Assembly: GCA_031278735.1 (NCBI GenBank)
Contig: JAITJU010000085.1
Span: forward strand, 1-6,595
Length of the DNA stretch: 6,595 nucleotides
Direction of reading: 5' to 3'
Origin: Zoogloeaceae bacterium
GTDB taxonomy: Bacteria > Pseudomonadota > Gammaproteobacteria > Burkholderiales > Rhodocyclaceae
In this document: positions 1-5,288 of the stretch, piece after piece
How positions within the stretch are numbered: the stretch's first letter is position 1
Layout of the letters: every line of letters starts with the position of its first letter
Translations under genes and position numbers: made by a program
Notes under the pieces: model-generated
Told to the model about the DNA's origin: nothing
Database searches by the model: none
The model's input: the letters and a program-made list of their open reading frames with translations, nothing else

Positions 1-764
1 GACGTGACCTCATTTTGCAAGCGACTCAGCATTTCCTTGGCCAATTCCAGATAGGCTTGCGCGCCCCTGGAATTCTTGTCGAAGGCCAGCACCGGCTTGC
101 CGTAGGAAGGCGCTTCGGCAAGGCGCACATTGCGCGGCACGATGGTGCGATACACCTTGCTGGGGAAATGCCGCTCCAGCTCATCGGAAACCTGCCGGGT
201 AAGCGTGCTCTGTGGGTTGTACATGGTGCGCAACAGTCCCTCGATGACCAGCGGCGGATTCAGATGCGCGCGCACTTTTTTCAGGGTGTCCACCAGATCG
301 GAAAGCCCTTCCAGCGCGTAATACTCGCACTGCATGGGGATCAGCACCGCGTCGGCGGCGACCAGACCATTCAGCGTGAGCAGGTTCAGCGCGGGCGGAC
401 AATCAATGAGCACGAAATCGTAAGGCGCGCTCTTCAGGGCGTTGGCAAGGCGGTATTCGCGCCGTTCCATTTCCACGAGCTCCACCTCCGCCCCGGCCAA
501 TTCCCGGTTGGCGGGCAGGATGTCGAAGCCGTACTCGGTCGAAAGACACACCTGCCCGAACGCGGCCTGCCCCAGCAGCATCTGATAGACGGTGGGCAAC
601 GCCTCTTTTTTGAAGATGCCCGCGCCGGTGGTGGCGTTGCCTTGCGGATCGAGATCGATCAGCAGCGCCCGATGACCAAGATGCGCCAGACTGGCCGCCA
701 GATTGACCGCCGTCGTCGTCTTGCCGACGCCGCCTTTTTGATTGGTGATGGCGATGATGTTCAT
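1..764 (-). CDS. parA: Chromosome-partitioning ATPase ParA/Soj (C-terminus cut by window edge)
   Basis: ParA is a deviant Walker-A ATPase that binds DNA non-specifically when ATP-bound and works with ParB on parS sites to segregate new chromosome origins. The reading frame runs from the ATG at 764-762 off the left edge, giving 254 codons and no stop. Chromosomal Soj proteins are about this long, so only a few residues should be missing. Visible motifs are the P-loop KGGVGKTT at residues 10-17 with the signature Lys10 and Lys15, the Walker A' segment DLDPQGNAT at 37-45, and the Walker B segment VLIDCPP at 118-124. The protein starts directly at the P-loop domain, so it lacks the N-terminal helix-turn-helix of plasmid P1-type ParA. 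A Shine-Dalgarno AGAGG (771-775) lies 6 nt before the start. It sits downstream of mnmG and rsmG, the usual origin-proximal order, and parB should follow to the left. Identification is certain from motifs and context. Confidence 0.96.
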   Translation of the reverse strand, partial: MNIIAITNQKGGVGKTTTAVNLAASLAHLGHRALLIDLDPQGNATTGAGIFKKEALPTVYQMLLGQAAFGQVCLSTEYGFDILPANRELAGAEVELVEMERREYRLANALKSAPYDFVLIDCPPALNLLTLNGLVAADAVLIPMQCEYYALEGLSDLVDTLKKVRAHLNPPLVIEGLLRTMYNPQSTLTRQVSDELERHFPSKVYRTIVPRNVRLAEAPSYGKPVLAFDKNSRGAQAYLELAKEMLSRLQNEVT

Positions 765-802
765 GGTGTGCCTCTGGTCGGATTTTTCGCAGAATACAGG
801 AT

Positions 803-831
803 AAAGCGGCAAAAAGCGGCAAAACGGCAAC
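803..831. repeat. 10-bp tandem repeat upstream of parA
   Basis: The 10-mer AAAGCGGCAA occurs twice in perfect tandem (803-812 and 813-822). A degenerate third copy, AAACGGCAAC, follows at 822-831. On the minus strand, the parA coding strand, it reads TTGCCGCTTT. It lies 39-67 nt before the parA start, where a promoter or operator would sit. It could be a protein-binding site, a source of TTGCCG-like -35 hexamers, or simple slippage. No good -10 element at normal spacing was found; the nearest is TATTCT (796-791, minus). The repeat itself is seen; any function is inference. Confidence 0.55.
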
Positions 832-851
832 GGACGGGACAGCCCCGTTCC
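832..851 (-). terminator. Possible weak hairpin between the LprI-like gene and parA
   Basis: Arms 832-838 (GGACGGG) and 844-851 (CCCGTTCC) pair as 7 bp with one bulged base around a 5-nt loop. Read on the minus strand it lies downstream of the LprI-like stop codon and before parA. Instead of an immediate U-run, it is followed by a GC-interrupted stretch with short T runs at 824-821 and 815-811. At best it is a weak or partial terminator that lowers read-through into parA, and it may be only a chance GC-rich palindrome. Confidence 0.25.
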
Positions 852-933
852 CCATCCGCGAACGCTTTCCCGCAAGGGTGGTCACGGCGCATGGCGGCGG
901 CAGGGCGATTGGGGGCTATTCATCATGCCGACT

Positions 934-1650
934 TCATTCCTGATCCTGATATTCGCAGGTTCTATAATAAGGGCCGCCCGCGGATTGATCGAGACTGCGG
1001 CGGAAAACGAGACGGGATTCCCGCGGATCGAGCCGATAGACCTCCTTGCTGTTTACGCCGCTCTGAATGCAGACATCCAGGCCGCCGTCCTCGGCCAGAA
1101 GCGCCTCCACCGAATTCCCCTTGAAGGCAAAGAGGTTGGGCATGTTGATGATCTGCGGAGCCTTCGTCCCGTCCTGCCGGAAAAAACGCAACTGTGTCGG
1201 CCCTTCGCAGAAATCCGGGTCCTTGCAGGCGTTCAGCATGTATATGTTCAGCGTGTACCGCGTTTCTTGCGCCGTCAGCGTCGTGGAAAACACGGGGCCG
1301 TCCGCGACTTTTTCCATTGCCGCGTCGACCGCCGGAAAAATCGGCAATTCATTCAGATATTGAATGCGCCATTGATAGGCGTCTTCCAGATCGGGCGCCG
1401 ATCTTTTCCGCATCCACGCCAGCCACGCGCGCTGCTGGGCGCGAAAAGCCGCTTTCCCGTCCGCCATTTTTTCCATCGCCGCGCGAAAACCTTGCGCCAT
1501 TTCCTCATCCAGCGCGGAAAGTTTCGCGTCGCCGCAAACCGCCTGCTCGAACGCGCTTTTTGCCGACGAGCAATCAAAACTGGCGGACTGTGCCGCAAGG
1601 GGCAGCCAGAGCGCGCCAATAAGGGCATAACGCAAAAAGCACGTCTTCAT
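934..1650 (-). CDS. Exported LprI/DUF1311-family protein with an added C-terminal domain
   Basis: A predicted periplasmic protein of 238 residues. Residues 1-23 form a signal peptide: Lys2 and Arg7, a hydrophobic core ALIGALWLPLAA, and a likely cut after Ala23 (AQSA/SF). Residues 25-102 fit the LprI/DUF1311 family, which is named for a mycobacterial lysozyme inhibitor. Visible marks are FDC at 25-27, Cys39, the KLSALDEEM helix at 43-51, QQRAWL at 72-77 and the YQWRIQYL stretch at 92-99. The second cysteine pair common in this family is absent; the region reads RKRSAPDLEDAY. Residues 103-238 are a further, mostly beta-rich part with four cysteines (142, 148, 194, 232) that I do not recognise. 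The start is chosen because its ATG shares ATGA with the rsmG stop, indicating translational coupling, and because it opens a signal peptide. The frame stays open upstream to 1995, but only as a shadow of rsmG. Lysozyme inhibition is not shown here; many DUF1311 proteins have no known role. Confidence 0.82.
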   Translation of the reverse strand: MKTCFLRYALIGALWLPLAAQSASFDCSSAKSAFEQAVCGDAKLSALDEEMAQGFRAAMEKMADGKAAFRAQQRAWLAWMRKRSAPDLEDAYQWRIQYLNELPIFPAVDAAMEKVADGPVFSTTLTAQETRYTLNIYMLNACKDPDFCEGPTQLRFFRQDGTKAPQIINMPNLFAFKGNSVEALLAEDGGLDVCIQSGVNSKEVYRLDPRESRLVFRRSLDQSAGGPYYRTCEYQDQE

Positions 1651-2279
1651 TTTTCCGTAGTCTCCGCAAGAATGATCAGATGCCGCTCGGCATCCAAACC
1701 CGGCACGGCGAGCGGCTGGATGCTGTTTACCCGAACCCAGGCGGGCAGGGCGGCGAGTTCGGCGTCGGGCCTTTGTCCTTTCATCGCCAGCCAATGCCCG
1801 CCCGCCGCCAGCAGGTGACGGGTGAGCGCGACGAAATGCTTCAGTTCGGCAAAAGCGCGGGCAAGGACGAGGGAATGGCGTCCCGTCAAATGCTCCACGC
1901 GCGCGCACGCGACCTCGACCTGCGGCAAGGCCAGCTCGATTGCCGCCTGACGCAGGAACGCCGCCTTTTTCTGCGCCGCGTCCGCCAGCATCCATCGCAG
2001 GCGCGGACGGGCAATGGCCAGTACCAGCCCCGGCAGGCCGCCGCCGCTGCCGACATCGAGCGCGGAAGACAAAGGTTCGAGACTGTCGACCCAGGGCAAA
2101 ATCGCCAGCGAATCAAGCAGATGGCGGGTGAGGATGTCCGCCGGGGTTTTCAGCGCCGTGAGATTGTACGTCCGATTCCACTTGATGAGCAGATCGCGGT
2201 AGGCAAGCAGCTTTTCCGGCGCGCCCTCCGGCAACTCGACGCCCAGCGCCGCAATGCCGCGCTCAAGCTGTTGGTTCAT
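1647..2279 (-). CDS. rsmG: 16S rRNA (guanine-527-N7)-methyltransferase RsmG (GidB)
   Basis: RsmG uses S-adenosylmethionine to methylate N7 of G527 in the 530 loop of 16S rRNA. Loss of the enzyme in other bacteria gives low-level streptomycin resistance. The 210 residues match the family length (207 in E. coli). Recognisable blocks are NLTALK at 39-44, RHLLDSLAIL at 52-61, the SAM-binding loop LDVGSGGGLPGL at 74-85, QKKAAFLRQ at 103-111, ARAFAEL at 140-146 (commonly SRAFA) and MKG at 166-168. The ATG at 2279-2277 lies inside the end of mnmG, a 17-nt overlap. No clear Shine-Dalgarno precedes it, so initiation probably depends on ribosomes finishing mnmG. Its stop overlaps the next start as ATGA. 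Gene order mnmG-rsmG is widely conserved. Identification is secure. Confidence 0.96.
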   Translation of the reverse strand: MNQQLERGIAALGVELPEGAPEKLLAYRDLLIKWNRTYNLTALKTPADILTRHLLDSLAILPWVDSLEPLSSALDVGSGGGLPGLVLAIARPRLRWMLADAAQKKAAFLRQAAIELALPQVEVACARVEHLTGRHSLVLARAFAELKHFVALTRHLLAAGGHWLAMKGQRPDAELAALPAWVRVNSIQPLAVPGLDAERHLIILAETTEK

Positions 2280-4152
2280 GATTTTTTGGCGACATGCGCT
2301 TCAACTGAATCAGCAGAATCGAAATGGCCGCTGGCGTAATGCCCTGGATGCGGCTTGCCTGCCCCAGGGTCTCCGGTCGATGCTGCGCGAGCTTTTGTTG
2401 CGCCTCGCGGGAAAGCCCCGGCACGAGGGCATAATCCAGTTCGGGCGGCAGCGCCAGATTTTCATGGGCGGCGCTTTGGGCGACTTCTTCCTTTTGCCGA
2501 TCAATGTATCCCTGATATTTGGCCTGAATTTCGACCTGCTCGACAACCTGCGGATCAAGGGCAACGGGCGGAGCGCCGCAGGTCGGCAGCGCGGCGTGGC
2601 GAACCTCGGGGCGGCGCAGCAGGTCAAAGAGCGAATATTCCCGTTCGATGGCCTTGCCCAGCGCCCGCCTTGCCGCATCCGGCGGCAGGATGGCGGGATT
2701 GACCCAGGTCGACTTGAGCCGCTCGCGCTCGCGCTCGATGGCTTCGCGTTTTTCCGCGAAGGCCGCCCAGCGATTCTCATCCACCAATCCCAGTTCTCGC
2801 CCCTGTTCCGTGAGACGCAAATCGGCGTTGTCTTCCCGAAGTTGCAGGCGGTATTCGGCGCGGCTGGTGAACATGCGGTACGGTTCGGAAACGCCGCGCG
2901 TCATCAGATCATCGACCAGCACACCCAGATAGGCTTCATCGCGGCGCAGCGTCCACGGTTCGCGCCCCTTTGCCCGCAAGGCGGCGTTGGCGCCCGCCAG
3001 CAAACCCTGCGCCGCCGCTTCCTCGTAGCCGGTGGTGCCGTTGATTTGTCCGGCGAAAAAAAGCCCGGCAATGGCCTTGGTTTCCAGCGTCGATTTCAGG
3101 GCGCGCGGATCGTAGTAATCGTATTCGATGGCGTAACCAGGCCGCAGAATGTGGCCGCCTTCCAGACCCTTGATGGTGCGCAGCAGGGCAAGCTGCACGT
3201 CAAAAGGCAGACTGGTTGAAATTCCATTCGGGTAAAACGCGCAAGTCCCCAGTCCTTCCGGCTCCAGAAACACCTGATGGCTATCGCGTTCGGCAAAGCG
3301 GTGGATTTTGTCCTCGATGGAGGGGCAGTAACGCGGCCCGACGCCTTCGATTACGCCTGCGTAAAGCGGCGAACGATCCAGATTGGCGCGGATGAGTTCG
3401 TGGGTTCTGGCGTTGGTTTCCGTGATCCAGCAGGGACGCTGTTCGGGATGTTGACGGGCGCTTCCGAGAAAGGAAAACGCTGGCGGCGGCGCATCCGAAT
3501 CCTGACGCGCCATTACGGAAAAATCTATGCTTTTGCCGTCAATGCGCGGCGGCGTGCCGGTTTTCAGGCGTCCTTGCGGCAAACCGAGTTCTCGCAGACG
3601 CGCCGCCAGCGCGCAACTGGCCGGGTCGCCCATGCGCCCCGCCGGATAATGCCGCATTCCGACATGAATCAGCCCGTTCAGAAAAGTGCCCGCCGTCAGC
3701 ACCACGCTGCTCGCCCGAATATGCGTGTCCATTTGCGCGACCACGCCGGTTACCCGGCCATCCCGCAGCATCAGGTCATCACAGGCCAGCGCGAACAGGG
3801 CAAGATTGGGCTGGCGCTCCAGACGCGCGCGTATCGCCTGTCTGTAGAGGTCGCGGTCGGCCTGCGCGCGCGTCGCCCGCACCGCCGGCCCCCGGGAATG
3901 ATTGAGCATGCGAAATTGTATGCCCGATACATCCGCCGCCGCCGCCATCGCCCCGCCCAGCGCGTCTACTTCCTTGACCAGATGTCCCTTGCCAATGCCG
4001 CCGATGGAAGGATTGCAACTCATCGCGCCCAGCGTTTCCAGATTGTGCGTCAGCAATAAAGTCCGCGCCCCCATCCGCGCCGCCGCCAGCGCGGCCTCGG
4101 TTCCGGCGTGACCGCCGCCAACGACAATGACGTCAAAATGGGTGGAAAGCAT
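2263..4152 (-). CDS. mnmG: tRNA uridine-34 5-carboxymethylaminomethyl modification enzyme MnmG (GidA)
   Basis: MnmG is an FAD protein that, with the GTPase MnmE, installs the (carboxymethyl)aminomethyl group at C5 of wobble U34 in certain tRNAs. The 629 residues equal the E. coli length. Seen in order: the FAD dinucleotide-fold glycines GGGHAG at 12-17; SCNPSIGGIGKGHLVKE at 45-61, whose Cys46 corresponds to a catalytic cysteine; RGPAVRATRAQADR at 87-100; GTFLNG at 155-160; GRLKTGTPPRIDG at 194-206; and YCPSIEDK at 275-282 with the second conserved Cys276. Later come GYEEAAAQGLLAG, TSRAEYRLQLREDNAD and the C-terminal LGQASRIQGITPAAISILL, part of the MnmE-contacting helical domain. No key residue is missing. 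It is the first gene of the minus-strand unit, and its end overlaps rsmG. The ATG at 4152-4150 starts right at the fold and has only weak Shine-Dalgarno complementarity. Confidence 0.98.
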   Translation of the reverse strand: MLSTHFDVIVVGGGHAGTEAALAAARMGARTLLLTHNLETLGAMSCNPSIGGIGKGHLVKEVDALGGAMAAAADVSGIQFRMLNHSRGPAVRATRAQADRDLYRQAIRARLERQPNLALFALACDDLMLRDGRVTGVVAQMDTHIRASSVVLTAGTFLNGLIHVGMRHYPAGRMGDPASCALAARLRELGLPQGRLKTGTPPRIDGKSIDFSVMARQDSDAPPPAFSFLGSARQHPEQRPCWITETNARTHELIRANLDRSPLYAGVIEGVGPRYCPSIEDKIHRFAERDSHQVFLEPEGLGTCAFYPNGISTSLPFDVQLALLRTIKGLEGGHILRPGYAIEYDYYDPRALKSTLETKAIAGLFFAGQINGTTGYEEAAAQGLLAGANAALRAKGREPWTLRRDEAYLGVLVDDLMTRGVSEPYRMFTSRAEYRLQLREDNADLRLTEQGRELGLVDENRWAAFAEKREAIERERERLKSTWVNPAILPPDAARRALGKAIEREYSLFDLLRRPEVRHAALPTCGAPPVALDPQVVEQVEIQAKYQGYIDRQKEEVAQSAAHENLALPPELDYALVPGLSREAQQKLAQHRPETLGQASRIQGITPAAISILLIQLKRMSPKNHEPTA

Positions 4153-4164
4153 CCGTATGGAGGA

Positions 4165-4196
4165 TCAGGAAACCCTGCAAGCCGCCGGATTCCTGA
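4165..4196. other. Inverted repeat in the mnmG-thiS divergent spacer
   Basis: The arms TCAGGAA (4165-4171) and TTCCTGA (4190-4196) are perfect 7-bp complements around an 18-nt loop. They fall in what would be the 5' leader of mnmG (minus strand), ending 13 nt before its start codon. It could be a leader hairpin or an operator. There is no U-run, and it does not resemble a TPP riboswitch. Only the palindrome is seen; no function can be assigned. Confidence 0.3.
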
Positions 4197-4210
4197 AGCG
4201 AAAAAGGCGG

Positions 4211-4216
4211 ATTCTA
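4211..4216 (-). promoter_or_regulatory. Possible -10 element for mnmG
   Basis: Read on the minus strand this is TAGAAT, five of six matches to TATAAT. It would start transcription near 4204 and give an mnmG leader of about 50 nt. No convincing -35 lies 16-18 nt upstream. A TTGACG (4222-4217, minus) directly abuts it but is in the wrong place for this -10, and no good -10 follows that hexamer either. This is a weak prediction. Confidence 0.3.
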
Positions 4217-4235
4217 CGTCAAGAGTGACGCGCGA

Positions 4236-4244
4236 TGCTAAACT
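4236..4244 (+). promoter_or_regulatory. Possible extended -10 element for the thiS operon
   Basis: TGC followed by TAAACT reads as an extended -10 motif, with the TG one base before a hexamer matching four of six positions of TATAAT. It lies 31 nt before the thiS start and would give a leader of about 25 nt. No clear -35 is seen, which extended -10 promoters can tolerate. It lies close to the candidate mnmG -10, so the two divergent promoters would face each other within about 35 bp. No TPP riboswitch fits into this short leader. Confidence 0.3.
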
Positions 4245-4247
4245 ATG

Positions 4248-4275
4248 TCTCCCCTCTCCTTCGTTCTTCCCGCTC
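4248..4275 (+). promoter_or_regulatory. Pyrimidine-rich thiS leader without Shine-Dalgarno
   Basis: The 28 bases just before the thiS ATG contain no A and only two G. There is therefore no purine Shine-Dalgarno to place the start. The start rests instead on the ThiS protein, which begins MPELILNGE as the family does. Initiation might use ribosomal protein S1 on this unstructured leader; that is inference. Confidence 0.5.
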
Positions 4276-4482
4276 ATGCCGGAACTCATCCTCAACGGCG
4301 AACGCCGCCCATTTCCCGACGCACTGACGAATCTTGCCGCCCTGATGACGCATCTGGGTTACGCGGGCAAGCGCGTCGCCGTGGAAAAAAATGGCGACAT
4401 CGTGCCCCGGAGCCAGTACGCGAACACCCTCCTCGCTTCTGGCGACGCGCTGGAAATCGTCGTGGCGGTCGGCGGCGGCTAG
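4276..4482 (+). CDS. thiS: Thiamine biosynthesis sulfur-carrier protein ThiS
   Basis: ThiS is a small ubiquitin-fold carrier. Its C-terminal glycine is adenylated (by ThiF or a MoeB-like enzyme), turned into a thiocarboxylate, and then gives its sulfur to ThiG in making the thiazole ring. The 68 residues fit the usual length near 66. The N-terminal strand LILNGERRPF (4-13), the central VAVEKNGDIVPRSQY (34-48) and the GDALEIVVAVGGG ending (56-68) are typical, and the essential C-terminal Gly-Gly is present. The frame is open upstream to 4108, but that part is antisense to mnmG and unlike ThiS, so the ATG at 4276 is preferred although no Shine-Dalgarno precedes it. thiG follows after 22 nt, so the two are surely co-transcribed. 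ThiF and the glycine or tyrosine oxidase partner are not in this window. Confidence 0.95.
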   Translation: MPELILNGERRPFPDALTNLAALMTHLGYAGKRVAVEKNGDIVPRSQYANTLLASGDALEIVVAVGGG

Positions 4483-4500
4483 GATTTTTCAGGATTTTCA
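4481..4500 (+). repeat. Near-tandem 10-bp duplication carrying the thiG ribosome binding site
   Basis: AGGATTTTTC (4481-4490) and AGGATTTTCA (4491-4500) are adjacent and share their first eight bases. The first copy includes the last two bases of the thiS stop TAG. The second AGGA lies 10 nt before the thiG ATG and is the most likely, if weak, Shine-Dalgarno. Probably a small slippage duplication. Confidence 0.45.
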
Positions 4501-4504
4501 TCGC

Positions 4505-5287
4505 ATGGATCAACTGGTGATCGCGGGACGCGCCTTTTCTTCCCGCCTTCTGATCGGCACCGGCAAGTACCGGGATTTCGACGAGACCCGCGCCGCGGTG
4601 GACGCCTCGGGCGCCCAGATCGTCACGGTGGCGATTCGCCGCGTCAACATCGGGCAGGATCCGCGCCAGCCAAATCTCCTGGAGGCGCTCGATCCGGCCC
4701 GGCACACGATCCTGCCCAACACGGCGGGCTGTTTCACGGCGGAAGAGGCCGCGCGCACCCTGCGCCTGGCGCGCGAACTCCTGGACGGTCAGGCGCTCGT
4801 CAAGCTGGAAGTGCTGGGAGACGCGGACAACCTCTTCCCCAACATGCCGGAAACCCTGAAGGCGGCGAAAATCCTGGCGCGGGAGGGCTTTCAGGTGATG
4901 GTCTATTGCGCCGACGATCCCATACAGGCAAAGATGCTGGAAGACCTGGGCTGCGTCGCCGTCATGCCGCTGGCTTCGCTGATCGGTTCCGGCATGGGAA
5001 TCCTCAACCCCTGGAATCTTTCGCTGATCATCCAGAACGCCAAGGTTCCGGTGCTGGTGGACGCGGGCGTGGGCACGGCTTCCGACGCCGCGCTGGCGAT
5101 GGAACTGGGCTGCGACGGCGTGTTGATGAATTCCGCCGTCGCGCTCGCGCAAAACCCGGTGTTGATGGCCTCGGCGATGAAAAAAGCCGTGGAAGCCGGG
5201 CGCGAAGCCTATCTTGCCGGGCGTATGCCGAAAAAATTCTATCGCGCCGATCCGTCTTCGCCCGCAACCGGCCTGATTGGAGCATGA
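4505..5287 (+). CDS. thiG: Thiazole synthase ThiG
   Basis: ThiG is a cytosolic TIM-barrel enzyme that joins 1-deoxy-D-xylulose 5-phosphate, dehydroglycine and sulfur from ThiS-thiocarboxylate into the thiazole phosphate of thiamine. The 260 residues are family-typical. Seen in order: LLIGTGKYRDF at 15-25; VAIRRVNIGQ at 42-51; LPNTAGC at 70-76; VKLEVLGD at 99-106, in which Lys100 is the expected Schiff-base lysine for the sugar; EGFQVMVYCADDP at 127-139; the phosphate-binding VMPLASLIGSGMGI at 153-166; and VLVDAGVGTASDAALAMELGCDGVLMNSA further on. The upstream frame is open to 4391 but overlaps thiS in another frame, so the ATG at 4505 is used. It follows thiS by 22 nt, and its stop is one nucleotide from the next start. 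Residues of the active site look intact. Identification is secure. Confidence 0.97.
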   Translation: MDQLVIAGRAFSSRLLIGTGKYRDFDETRAAVDASGAQIVTVAIRRVNIGQDPRQPNLLEALDPARHTILPNTAGCFTAEEAARTLRLARELLDGQALVKLEVLGDADNLFPNMPETLKAAKILAREGFQVMVYCADDPIQAKMLEDLGCVAVMPLASLIGSGMGILNPWNLSLIIQNAKVPVLVDAGVGTASDAALAMELGCDGVLMNSAVALAQNPVLMASAMKKAVEAGREAYLAGRMPKKFYRADPSSPATGLIGA

Positions 5288-5288
5288 C

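Noticed and set aside
780..810. TTATCCTGT (minus strand) considered as a DnaA box upstream of parA
   Set aside because: Only about six of nine positions fit TTATCCACA, and there is no cluster or AT-rich unwinding region.
403..885. Minus-strand open frame of 160 codons overlapping the start of parA
   Set aside because: Out of frame with parA, and Arg/Ala/His-rich; the true frame has the full Walker motifs and a well-placed ribosome binding site.
925..1818. Long plus-strand open frame (297 codons) antisense to the LprI-like gene and the end of rsmG
   Set aside because: Arg-, Pro- and His-rich translation without family motifs, lying opposite two supported genes; typical of GC-rich antisense frames.
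2801..2822. Sequence near TTCCGTGAGAC considered as a parS-like site
   Set aside because: Does not match the palindromic TGTTTCACGTGAAACA core and lies within conserved mnmG coding sequence.
2254..3219. Long plus-strand open frame (321 codons) opposite mnmG
   Set aside because: Fully antisense to an intact, highly conserved mnmG; composition is that of a shadow frame.
4153..4275. TPP riboswitch upstream of thiS
   Set aside because: The spacer lacks the conserved thi-box core segments and, with a start near 4251, has no room for the roughly 100-nt aptamer.
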